From an uncultured Chitinophagales bacterium (GTDB taxonomy: Bacteria; Bacteroidota; Bacteroidia; Chitinophagales; Chitinophagaceae): a stretch of 17,572 nt of DNA. The stretch is taken from contig CAMPIQ010000073.1 of the NCBI GenBank assembly GCA_946886475.1, forward strand, positions 1 through 17,572, read 5' to 3'. The position numbers and the translations under genes are program-made. Positions 7,328 through 14,654 of the stretch are shown here, piece by piece (position 1 is the stretch's first letter; every line of letters starts with the position of its first letter). The notes beneath the pieces were generated by a model. The model worked only from the letters and a program-made list of their open reading frames with translations, made no database searches and had not been told where the DNA came from.

Positions 7328-7813
7328 ATGAAAATTTTAATGGTGTGTCTTGGAAATATTTGCAGGAGTCCGCTCGCCGAAGGCATTTTGAAACATAAAG
7401 CAGGCCAGGCGGGTTTGCACTGGTATATTGACAGTGCAGGAACCAACGGATACCATGTGGGTGAAGCACCTCATGTATTATCACAAAAAGTAGCCGGCCT
7501 CAATGGAATTAATATATGTGATCAGAAAGCACGGCGGTTTGTAAAAGAAGATATGGAGCGCTTTGATAAGATCTATGCCATGGCAGATGATGTTGTTGAA
7601 GACATAAAACGTATCTCCAAAGAAAAATTTGATGAAAATAAGGTTGACCTTTTTATGAATGAATTATATCCCGGCAGGCATATGTCGGTTCCCGATCCCT
7701 GGTACGGCACAGAACCAGGATACCACGAAGTATATAAAATGATCAATGAGGTTTGTGATGCCATCATTAAGAAATATAAAGGAAAGCCCGTGGCAGGTGG
7801 CCGTAGTCATTAG
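7328..7813 (+). CDS. Low-molecular-weight protein tyrosine phosphatase
   Basis: Cytoplasmic phosphatase that removes phosphate from protein tyrosine residues by a cysteinyl-phosphate mechanism. The 161-residue protein has the signature CX5R(S/T) loop right at its N-terminus, VCLGNICRSP, with nucleophile C7 and R13. The general-acid motif DPWYG has its Asp at about 123. DSAGTNGYHVGEAPH (35-49) is the usual conserved segment after the first helix. Length and order are typical of bacterial Wzb/Etp and stand-alone LMW-PTPs. No tyrosine kinase or exopolysaccharide gene is nearby, so it is not obviously part of a capsule regulation pair. It is divergent from tonB and precedes hisS by 53 bases. A second -7 box in that gap suggests hisS is also transcribed separately. 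Family identification is secure; the substrate is unknown. Confidence 0.95.
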   Translation: MKILMVCLGNICRSPLAEGILKHKAGQAGLHWYIDSAGTNGYHVGEAPHVLSQKVAGLNGINICDQKARRFVKEDMERFDKIYAMADDVVEDIKRISKEKFDENKVDLFMNELYPGRHMSVPDPWYGTEPGYHEVYKMINEVCDAIIKKYKGKPVAGGRSH

Positions 7814-7839
7814 CTCAATAGCCAACAGCCTTTTCACCT

Positions 7840-7847
7840 TACATTTG
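7840..7847 (+). promoter_or_regulatory. Bacteroidota -7 promoter element upstream of hisS
   Basis: TACATTTG followed by C matches TAnnTTTG and ends 19 bases before the hisS ATG at 7867, in the 53-base gap after the phosphatase gene. No clear -33 element is visible. It suggests hisS has its own promoter besides any read-through. Confidence 0.45.
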
Positions 7848-7866
7848 CTCATTACAAAAAAACTGA

Positions 7867-9252
7867 ATGGCCAAACCTACCGTTAGTTTACCACAGGGAA
7901 CGCGTGACTTTGGACCGGATGTGGTTCGCAAACGTCAGTTCATTTTCAATACCATTCGAAATGTGTTTGAACTATATGGATTCCAGCCGCTGGAAACGCC
8001 AGCTATGGAGAACCTTGATACCCTGATGGGTAAGTATGGGGATGAAGGTGATAAATTAATTTTCAAGATCCTCAATAATGGTTTGGATAACCGGGCAAAG
8101 GAACAACAGTCGAGAGCGGCTTTCGAAAAGATACTTGACGGAAAAAATTCAAAAGATATCACTGAAAGGGCATTGAAATATGATCTTACCATTCCATTTG
8201 CCCGGTATGTGGCCATGAACCATGGCCAGCTTCATTTTCCATTTAAAAGATACCAGGTACAACCAGTATGGAGGGCCGACCGCCCGCAGAAAGGCCGTTA
8301 CCGTGAATTTTACCAGTGCGATGCCGATATAGTGGGAAGCCGATCACTGATAAATGAAGTGGAGTTTGTAAATATTTATCATGATGTTTTTACAAAGCTC
8401 GGCATAGCAAATTATGAACTCAGGATCAACTCAAGAAAGATACTTTCAGCCCTTGCTGATAAATGCGGCCGTGCAGAAAACATGATGGATATCACCATTG
8501 CCATTGATAAACTGGACAAGATCGGGATTGAAAAAGTAAAAGAGGAACTGTTGCAAAGAGGTTTGAACCATGACCAGGTAACAGTGATTGAAAATTATCT
8601 GGGTATCAGTGGAACCAATGATCAAAAATTATCTGCCATCAGGCAATTGCTTGGTAACTCCCCTGAAAATAGGGAAGGTATAGAAGAACTCGCCTATCTG
8701 GTTGAAGCCAGCCTTAAACATGGCTCATCATCCATCAATCTTATACTTGATTTTACACTGGCCCGCGGACTTAATTATTATACAGGCATTATTTTCGAAG
8801 CCAAGGCTCCGGCAGAAGTAAAAATGGGTTCAATCGGCGGCGGTGGCCGTTATGATGACCTCACGGGTTTATTTGGCGTGCCGGGCATTCCGGGTGTGGG
8901 TATTTCATTTGGAGTAGACCGCATTTATGATGTAATGGAAGAAATGAAACTGTTTCCGCAAACCGTTGAGCAGGGTACAAGGGTATTATTCTTTAACCTG
9001 GGGGAAAATGAAAGCAGGATGGCCTACAACCTGCTTGGCCAGCTGAGGTCAAAAGGAATTGCTTCAGAGATCTACCATGAAAATGCCAGATTTGACAAAC
9101 AATTTAAATACGCCGAAAAGAAAAACATTCCTTTTATAGTGATCCTTGGCTCCCAGGAAGCAGAACAGAAAACCTGTACTGTTAAAGATTTGCGAACAGG
9201 CCAACAAAAATCAGTGGCGTTCGAAAATCTTCCTGATTTTTTGTTTATTTGA
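7867..9252 (+). CDS. hisS: Histidine--tRNA ligase
   Basis: Class II aminoacyl-tRNA synthetase that charges tRNA-His with histidine. All landmarks are present in the 461-residue protein: PQGTRDFGPD at the N-terminus (9-18) and motif 2 around 128-150 (RYQVQPVWRADRPQKGRYRE, with R136). The histidine-specific motif LARGLNYYTGIIFE is at 298-311 with the catalytic-site Arg at 300. GGGGRYD is at 324-330 and motif 3, GVGISFGVDRI, at 343-353. From about 370 it is the C-terminal anticodon-binding domain (TRVLFFNLGENE onward). A charged stretch near 71-100 between motif 1 and the conserved LKYDLTIPFARY looks longer than in E. coli HisRS. It is followed after 19 bases by the DUF4836-type gene, with which it is probably co-transcribed. 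Identification is secure. Confidence 0.98.
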   Translation: MAKPTVSLPQGTRDFGPDVVRKRQFIFNTIRNVFELYGFQPLETPAMENLDTLMGKYGDEGDKLIFKILNNGLDNRAKEQQSRAAFEKILDGKNSKDITERALKYDLTIPFARYVAMNHGQLHFPFKRYQVQPVWRADRPQKGRYREFYQCDADIVGSRSLINEVEFVNIYHDVFTKLGIANYELRINSRKILSALADKCGRAENMMDITIAIDKLDKIGIEKVKEELLQRGLNHDQVTVIENYLGISGTNDQKLSAIRQLLGNSPENREGIEELAYLVEASLKHGSSSINLILDFTLARGLNYYTGIIFEAKAPAEVKMGSIGGGGRYDDLTGLFGVPGIPGVGISFGVDRIYDVMEEMKLFPQTVEQGTRVLFFNLGENESRMAYNLLGQLRSKGIASEIYHENARFDKQFKYAEKKNIPFIVILGSQEAEQKTCTVKDLRTGQQKSVAFENLPDFLFI

Positions 9253-9271
9253 CCTCATTATTAATTTAATT

Positions 9272-10981
9272 ATGAAACGTTTACCAATTCTGACTGTTGT
9301 GGCATTATTTGCCACTGTATTTTTTGTATCCTGTAAAAATTCGGGAGGTGGTTCCGACCTGCCTATTCCAAAAGATGCCGCGATGGTATTTTACCTCAAT
9401 ACTTCATCGCTTACATCCAAATTGAGCTGGGATGAGATCAAGCAATCAAGCTGGTTCCAGGAAAGCTATAAAAAGGAATCAGATTCTTTTTCAAAAAAGA
9501 TCATGGACAATCCCGAAGCATCAGGGGTTGATATGAAATCAGATTTTGCCTTTTTCCTCAGACAGCGGGGCAACGGTGGTTATATGGTTGTTGAAGGCAA
9601 GATCAAGGATGCCGGCGATTTTGAAGCCTTCGCTTTGAAATCAAATGAAGGAAGCAAGGTAGAAAAAGATGGCGACCTGAATTATATTGTTGATGACGAC
9701 AACCTGATCAGCTGGAATAATTCCTCTTTTGTATTAATGAGTAACATGCCCATGTCCGGAGCTGCGAACAATCCATTTTCTGGTGGAATGGAAGGTGAAG
9801 AAGACATGAATGATATGGGTGAGACCAATGAAACAAAAGCAGGAGTAACTCCTGACAGCCTGAAAAAATTCACCAAAGAATTATTGGGTATGAAAGGAGA
9901 TGATCTTCTTAACAACGATGACCGTTTTGAAGATCTTTTGGAAGAAGATGGTGATATGCATTTCTGGATGAACCCGGATAGTTACATCAATGCCATGGGT
10001 GCCGGCATGATGTCGATGTTTAAATTTGGCGACCTGCTCAAAGGCAACATCAGTACATTCAGCCTGAATTTTGCGGATGGAAAGATCGATATCAGTTCAA
10101 AACAGTTTTATGGAAAAGAGCTTGCCAAACTAATGGAAAGCTACAAACCAAAGAATGTTGATAAGGACCTGATCAACCGCATCCCTTCACAAAATGTTAT
10201 CGGTGCCATTGCCTTCAATTTTGATCCGGCCTGGCTGAAAGGATTTTTAAAAGCACTGGGTATAGATGGACTGGCCAATGGATATCTTGGAAAAATGGAC
10301 CTGAGCCTCGATGAGGTGATCGGCGCCACAGGCGGACAATTCCTTTTTTCTTTTTCCGACTTGTCACTGGTTAAAAAAGAAGTTACCACACCTCCATTCT
10401 TTGAAGGTGGCGAACCTTATACTTCAGTAAAAACAGAACCTGAATTCAATGTGCTGGTAGTAAGTTCTGTAGGTAATAAATCATCATTTGATAAGCTGAT
10501 GAATATTGCAAAACAAAACATGATGGGTATGGATACAGCCATTTCCTATAAGTTAACCAATGAATGGTTTGCAGCAGGCAATAAAGCTGAATCAGTTGAC
10601 AAATTCCTTGCAGGTGGAAATAATAATGTTCCTTTTGCTGATAAGATAAGCGGACATCCGTTTGGAATGTACATAGACCTGCAAAAGATATTTAAAGCTA
10701 CCAATTCGGTTGACAGTACTTCTTTCAATCTTGCCAACCAAACCTGGCAGGATATAGTGGCTACCGGTGGAGAATACAAAGATGGAATGATGAAGGCTGA
10801 CTTTGTGATCAACATGGTTGATAAAAAAACAAACAGCTTAAAGCAACTCAACCAGTTTGTTCAGAAAATGCATGAAGCAGAAAAGGCAAAGCGTGGAAGT
10901 ATGCAGGATGAGGTGAATAACAATCCTTATGCTACCGACACAACCGCTGCTCCAATTGAAATAGCACCTGTACAACAATAA
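9272..10981 (+). CDS. DUF4836-type lipoprotein
   Basis: A 569-residue envelope protein of a family found mainly in Bacteroidota, with no known biochemical function. I chose the ATG at 9272 because it gives a lipoprotein signal (MKRLPILTVVALFATVFFVSC, modified Cys at 21). An in-frame upstream start at 9146 would lie inside hisS and bury that signal. After the signal comes LPIPKDAAMVFYLNTSSLTSKLSWDEI, typical of the family's opening. The rest is an extended alpha/beta protein with an acidic, Met/Gly-rich low-complexity insert near 165-200 (GGMEGEEDMNDMGETNE). It ends in a Pro/Thr/Ala tail. The gene follows hisS by 19 bases and ends before a strong hairpin terminator. The family call rests on overall resemblance from memory, so it is moderate; the lipoprotein call is strong. 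Confidence 0.78.
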   Translation: MKRLPILTVVALFATVFFVSCKNSGGGSDLPIPKDAAMVFYLNTSSLTSKLSWDEIKQSSWFQESYKKESDSFSKKIMDNPEASGVDMKSDFAFFLRQRGNGGYMVVEGKIKDAGDFEAFALKSNEGSKVEKDGDLNYIVDDDNLISWNNSSFVLMSNMPMSGAANNPFSGGMEGEEDMNDMGETNETKAGVTPDSLKKFTKELLGMKGDDLLNNDDRFEDLLEEDGDMHFWMNPDSYINAMGAGMMSMFKFGDLLKGNISTFSLNFADGKIDISSKQFYGKELAKLMESYKPKNVDKDLINRIPSQNVIGAIAFNFDPAWLKGFLKALGIDGLANGYLGKMDLSLDEVIGATGGQFLFSFSDLSLVKKEVTTPPFFEGGEPYTSVKTEPEFNVLVVSSVGNKSSFDKLMNIAKQNMMGMDTAISYKLTNEWFAAGNKAESVDKFLAGGNNNVPFADKISGHPFGMYIDLQKIFKATNSVDSTSFNLANQTWQDIVATGGEYKDGMMKADFVINMVDKKTNSLKQLNQFVQKMHEAEKAKRGSMQDEVNNNPYATDTTAAPIEIAPVQQ

Positions 10982-11002
10982 TTTTTTTGTTCTTTTCAAA
11001 AG

Positions 11003-11046
11003 CCGCAGCAGCAATTTTTTTAATTGTAGCTGCGGTTTTAATTTTC
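11003..11046 (+). terminator. Hairpin terminator after the DUF4836 gene
   Basis: CCGCAGC (11003-11009) pairs with GCTGCGG (11029-11035). Inside it CAATT pairs with AATTG around a T-rich loop, leaving only an A-A mismatch and a G-U pair between the two stems. TTTTAATTTT follows. It lies 22 bases past the stop of the lipoprotein gene and 18 bases before the ATG of the ABC ATPase, so it likely insulates the two units or attenuates read-through. Confidence 0.75.
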
Positions 11047-11052
11047 AGGCAA

Positions 11053-11694
11053 ATGCATTTACAGATAAAAGATCTATTACCCGTTTATTTTGACAAGGCC
11101 AGAAAAAACACTTCTGAAATATGGGGCAGCGACCTGCATTTTGATAAGGGAGATTTTGTAAAGATCGTAGCGCCTTCCGGCAGTGGTAAAACCTCCCTCA
11201 TGCATTTTCTTTATGGCATCAGGCATGAGTACAATGGACATGTTCTATATGAAGGTCATGATATAAAAAAATTTTCTGTTGAAGATTTTGCAAAATACAG
11301 GAAGAACCACATCAGCATAGTTTTCCAGGACCTTCGCCTGTTTCCGGAAGAAACCGTGTATGATAATATCAATATCAAAAGACAGCTCAATCCCTTTCAC
11401 CCACCGGAAAAGATCAGGGAAATGGCCGAAAGGCTGGGTATTGGAAATAAACTGCAAACAAAAAGCAGGATATGTTCTTACGGAGAACAACAAAGGGTTG
11501 CCATCATCAGGGCCATGATGCAGCCATTTGATTTTCTGTTGCTGGATGAACCCTTTAGTCATCTTGATAACAGCAATTCGGAAAAAGCCAATGAACTCAT
11601 GATAGAGGAAGCAAGAGCAAGAAACGCTGCCATTATTTTTGCTGATCTGGAAAGGATCAGTTATTTCCCTTTTACAAAAATTTTTCATTTATAA
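11053..11694 (+). CDS. ABC transporter ATP-binding protein with divergent catalytic motifs
   Basis: A 213-residue ATPase subunit of the LolD/MacB type, partner of the permease 9 bases downstream. I chose the ATG at 11053; a longer TTG-initiated version would be encoded inside the terminator hairpin. The Walker A motif is APSGSGKTS (40-48), with Ala in place of the first Gly. The Q-loop is FQDLRLF (Q92). The signature is CSYGEQQRVAIIRA (141-154), in place of LSGGQ. Walker B is DFLLLDEP with E166, and the D-loop is SHLD. The H-switch is missing: where a His normally follows the last core strand the sequence reads IIFADLE, with A197 at that place. Retained Lys and Glu suggest ATP binding and possibly hydrolysis, but perhaps slow or regulated. 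The substrate is unknown. Confidence 0.88.
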   Translation: MHLQIKDLLPVYFDKARKNTSEIWGSDLHFDKGDFVKIVAPSGSGKTSLMHFLYGIRHEYNGHVLYEGHDIKKFSVEDFAKYRKNHISIVFQDLRLFPEETVYDNINIKRQLNPFHPPEKIREMAERLGIGNKLQTKSRICSYGEQQRVAIIRAMMQPFDFLLLDEPFSHLDNSNSEKANELMIEEARARNAAIIFADLERISYFPFTKIFHL

Positions 11695-11703
11695 ATCTGA
11701 GCT

Positions 11704-12897
11704 GTGTCCTTATCATTCAAACCCATAAAGCCATTAATGCATACCGGTACCAGTGCTGCCTCCAGGTGGTTTTCTTATGTTGGTCTGGGTATTGGTGTGC
11801 TGTTGCTTCTCTGTTCCCTCCAGATGTTTGTAAACATACAGGCCATTCTGGGCAAGGATGTGGTGAGAAAAGGCGGATATGATTTCATTTCAATTACACG
11901 CACCATCACTAATGAAACCATGGGTCAGGAAGAAAAGAATGTGTTCAGTGATGAAGATGTGGAAACATTAAGGTCCCAGCCTTTTATAGAAGATGTTGCT
12001 CCATTGATTGCCAACCGGTTCCGTGTGCAATTAAATGGCGGAGAGGCCATTCCTTTTAAAACAGATTTTATTTTAGAGAGCATAGAAGATGCCTTTCTTG
12101 ATACTGTGCCTCCAGGTTTTTCATGGCAAGAGGGCCAGGCATCTGTACCACTGATCGTTTCTTCTGACTTTCTCGAAATATTTAACCTTTTTGCGCCTAC
12201 AGCGGATATACCGCAGTTCTCCCAGGAAACAGCCTCACAGGTTCAGCCCTATGTAACGATTTACGGAAAAGGTGAAACACAAACCTACCGGGCATCCATA
12301 CTCGCTTTTACGGACAGGATCAATTCCATTCTGGTACCAAAAGATTTCCTTGACTGGGCCAATGAAAAATATGGTGAAGAAGCATTCATCGGGTATGCAC
12401 GTGTATACCTTAAAACAAAGGACGCCAACAATCCTGACCTTATCAGTTATCTTGACCAGCATAATTACAGGGTAAATAAGGAAAGAACAAAATTCGGCCG
12501 AACCAAACAAACGTTGCAGGGCATATTCAGTGGCCTGGGCATTTTTGGATTACTGGTAGTAATGATGGCACTCATGCTTTTTTCATTTTACCTGCAGCTG
12601 GTAATAGCAAGGAGCAGGGAAAATCTTCAGTTGCTTTTATTGCTGGGTTATTCACCCGGCTGGTTAAGCAAACACGTATCGAGGCAGTTTGTACCCGTGT
12701 ACATTTTTATATTTCTTGGAGCTTTAGCAGTTACTCAAATCATTCAATGGATGTTTCATAAAATGGTAATGTACAACAGGCCGGAGCTCAATACAATGGT
12801 TCACTGGACGGTGATTGCCCTGGCCAGCATACTTGCACTGTTATCTATACTGACCAATTTCAGGCTGGTAAGAAAACTGCTGTATAAATTATATTAA
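11704..12897 (+). CDS. FtsX/MacB-type ABC transporter permease
   Basis: A 397-residue membrane protein with the four-helix topology of the FtsX/LolC/MacB family: one N-terminal helix (about 24-45), a large extracytoplasmic domain (46-272) and three C-terminal helices (about 275-300, 329-350 and 367-387). The segment SRENLQLLLLLGYSPGWLSK (304-323), between helices 2 and 3, is the cytoplasmic coupling region, resembling the re-x-gll-alG pattern of this family. It pairs with the ATPase ending 9 bases earlier. The start is GTG at 11704; an ATG at 11737 (MHTGTSAAS) is a reasonable alternative. Such pairs move lipoproteins, peptides or drugs, or activate envelope hydrolases by mechanotransmission; nothing here says which. 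Its TAA stop overlaps the convergent stop of the next gene. Confidence 0.85.
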   Translation: MSLSFKPIKPLMHTGTSAASRWFSYVGLGIGVLLLLCSLQMFVNIQAILGKDVVRKGGYDFISITRTITNETMGQEEKNVFSDEDVETLRSQPFIEDVAPLIANRFRVQLNGGEAIPFKTDFILESIEDAFLDTVPPGFSWQEGQASVPLIVSSDFLEIFNLFAPTADIPQFSQETASQVQPYVTIYGKGETQTYRASILAFTDRINSILVPKDFLDWANEKYGEEAFIGYARVYLKTKDANNPDLISYLDQHNYRVNKERTKFGRTKQTLQGIFSGLGIFGLLVVMMALMLFSFYLQLVIARSRENLQLLLLLGYSPGWLSKHVSRQFVPVYIFIFLGALAVTQIIQWMFHKMVMYNRPELNTMVHWTVIALASILALLSILTNFRLVRKLLYKLY

Positions 12898-13355
12898 AGG
12901 CCAATGGAACGCAGGCGGAAATAATTCAGGGAAGAATCAAAAACGCCATCCCTGTCCTCATCAACGGAATAATAACCCGCCTTATAATTTCCGAACCTGG
13001 TTTCCCTCCAGTACGTTCCGTTATAATTCACCCCTTTATAATAAATGGAATTATACAGGTTTTCAGGCAGGTTCATTACGTAATTGATTGGCTGGTAAAT
13101 TGTGGAAGTATCCTTCATTTTCGCAAAATAAAGAACAGCACCATTGCCGTAATGATATTTAATGGCTTCGTTTCCCAGACTGTCAACTGAAACGGTTGCA
13201 TGGGTAAATTTCCGTGGAATGATCACCGGTATGGTTTGGCCAGCCTCAGAACCGGCATAAGAGATCCTTCTTTTAGAAAAATCGCTGAACAGAAAGCAGG
13301 AAGAAAGCGATACTACCAGACAGCTTAATAATATCCGAATCATACCAATGGTCAT
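12894..13355 (-). CDS. Small lipoprotein of unknown function with an EF-hand-like loop
   Basis: A 153-residue protein that I do not recognise. The N-terminus is a lipoprotein signal, MIRILLSCLVVSLSSC from M5, with the modified Cys at 20. M1 (MTIG) and M5 are both possible starts; M5 gives the more typical signal. The mature part is rich in Tyr, Asn and Gly and probably beta-structured (YKGVNYNGTYWRETRFGNYK, about 106-125). Near the C-terminus VDEDRDGVFD (131-140) matches the DxDxDGxxD calcium-binding loop of EF-hand, dockerin and thrombospondin-3 repeats. It lies 18 bases after the thiolase gene on the same strand, so the two are probably co-transcribed. Its stop overlaps the convergent permease stop by 4 bases. 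Function is unknown, and calcium binding is only a suggestion. Confidence 0.7.
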   Translation of the reverse strand: MTIGMIRILLSCLVVSLSSCFLFSDFSKRRISYAGSEAGQTIPVIIPRKFTHATVSVDSLGNEAIKYHYGNGAVLYFAKMKDTSTIYQPINYVMNLPENLYNSIYYKGVNYNGTYWRETRFGNYKAGYYSVDEDRDGVFDSSLNYFRLRSIGL

Positions 13356-13373
13356 TCAAAAACTTTGCCCACC

Positions 13374-14570
13374 CTAACAAAGCTCATAAATAACAGAAGC
13401 GCCCTGCCCAACTCCAACGCACATGGTAGCCAGTCCATACTTGCTTCCCCTTCGTTTCATTTCATGGATCAGTGTTGTAGTTAACCTCACGCCGCTGCAC
13501 CCCAATGGATGGCCAAGTGCAATGGCTCCTCCATTTACATTTACCCTTGCAGCATCAATCCCAAGATCATGAATGCAGGCCAGTGACTGGGAGGCGAATG
13601 CTTCATTCAATTCAATCAGCTCAATATTGGCAATAGAAAGACTTGCCCTTTTTAATGCTTTTTGAGTAGCAGGCACAGGACCAATACCCATGATGGCCGG
13701 ATCCACACCGGCAACAGCCATTGAAATCACTTTTGCCATTGGTTTCAGTCCGAATTTTTTTACAGCTGTTTCGCCTGCCAGCAACACAGCTGCTGCCCCA
13801 TCGTTTATTCCAGAAGAGTTACCAGCGGTTACGGTACCATCTTTTACAAATGCCGGTTTTAGAGATGCCAGTTTTTCGATGGTGGTTTTGCGTGGATGTT
13901 CATCTGTATCTATTATTTTCTTCTGCCCCTTTGATTCTTCAACTTCCACCGGTACTATTTCATTTTTCCATGATCCATTAAGAAGCGCATTAAAATATTT
14001 TTCCTGTGAATGAAGTGCAAATGCATCCTGATCTTCGCGGCTTACCTTCCATTGCTTTGCTACATTCTCCGCTGTTTCACCCATGCTGTATGGATAATGA
14101 ATTTCGGAAAGTTTATTATTGACAAACCTCCATCCCAGCGTGGTATCCATTATTTCCGCCGTGCGCTGAAAAGGTGTTGAAGTTTTGGACATTACGAAAG
14201 GAGCCCTGCTCATGCTTTCCACGCCACCGGCAATTATGATCTCTGCATCCTCACACATAATCTGACGGGCGCCATCCATTATGGCCTGCAGGCCAGATGC
14301 ACACAAACGGTTTACGGTATTACCTGCTACTGATGCCGGCAATCCCGCAAGCAAAGCGGCCATACGCGCCACATTCCTGTTATCTTCCCCGGCCTGGTTG
14401 GCATCTCCCGCTATTACATCCTCTATACTGGCAGGATCAACTGACCGGTTTCTTGCCATAAGTTCTTTAATTACCAGGGCCAGCAGATCATCGGGTCTGA
14501 CAGCGCTTAATGCACCTCCATATTTTCCTATTGGTGTTCTTACAGCATCAATAATATAAACTGTTTGCAT
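13374..14570 (-). CDS. Thiolase (acetyl-CoA acyltransferase, 3-oxoadipyl-CoA thiolase-like)
   Basis: Cytoplasmic thiolase that cleaves 3-oxoacyl-CoA with CoA to release acetyl-CoA, or runs the reverse condensation. I chose the ATG at 14570 (MQTVYIIDAVRTPIGKYGG, the canonical thiolase start) rather than the in-frame ATG at 14618, whose 16 extra residues have no thiolase character. That gives 398 residues. Catalytic residues are in place: nucleophile C90 in NRLCASG, H354 in ALGHPLGCSG and C384 in CVGVGQG. Segments such as DANQAGEDNRNVARMAALL and GWRFVN resemble PcaF/PaaJ 3-oxoadipyl-CoA thiolases. No other beta-ketoadipate or phenylacetate gene is in view, so the substrate assignment stays open and general fatty-acid oxidation is possible. 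It lies between an exported sulfatase and a small lipoprotein, neither an obvious partner. Confidence 0.92.
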   Translation of the reverse strand: MQTVYIIDAVRTPIGKYGGALSAVRPDDLLALVIKELMARNRSVDPASIEDVIAGDANQAGEDNRNVARMAALLAGLPASVAGNTVNRLCASGLQAIMDGARQIMCEDAEIIIAGGVESMSRAPFVMSKTSTPFQRTAEIMDTTLGWRFVNNKLSEIHYPYSMGETAENVAKQWKVSREDQDAFALHSQEKYFNALLNGSWKNEIVPVEVEESKGQKKIIDTDEHPRKTTIEKLASLKPAFVKDGTVTAGNSSGINDGAAAVLLAGETAVKKFGLKPMAKVISMAVAGVDPAIMGIGPVPATQKALKRASLSIANIELIELNEAFASQSLACIHDLGIDAARVNVNGGAIALGHPLGCSGVRLTTTLIHEMKRRGSKYGLATMCVGVGQGASVIYELC

Positions 14571-14593
14571 AGTTCTTCTTTTATAACTTCCAT

Positions 14594-14619
14594 CGTGAAT
14601 CCTGAAGCAGGCTTTCACG
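14594..14619. repeat. Hairpin-forming inverted repeat between sulfatase and thiolase genes
   Basis: CGTGAA (14594-14599) pairs with TTCACG (14614-14619), and inside it CCTG (14601-14604) pairs with CAGG (14608-14611). No T-run follows on either strand, so it does not look like an intrinsic terminator. It lies in the 84-base gap, about 24 bases upstream of the thiolase start. It could be an RNA leader structure or a protein-binding site. Confidence 0.45.
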
Positions 14620-14654
14620 GATCATCATTTCCCGCGCAAGATAATTCCAACAGT

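Noticed and set aside
9146..9271. Upstream in-frame extension of the DUF4836 lipoprotein gene
   Set aside because: It lies inside hisS in another frame and would place the lipoprotein signal internally; the ATG at 9272 gives a textbook signal with a Cys at 21.
10987..11052. TTG-initiated extension of the ABC ATPase giving a hydrophobic N-terminus
   Set aside because: The 22 codons coincide with the terminator hairpin and T-tract. The apparent membrane helix is a by-product of T-rich DNA, and the ATG at 11053 gives a normal ATPase start.
11245..11688. Open frame of 147 codons opposite the ABC ATPase gene
   Set aside because: The sense strand encodes clear Walker and signature motifs, and the antisense protein is Cys/Phe/Ile-rich with no domain: a shadow frame.
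14571..14618. Longer thiolase start
   Set aside because: The extra 16 residues have no thiolase character and overlap a hairpin; MQTVYIIDAVRTPIG is the usual N-terminus.
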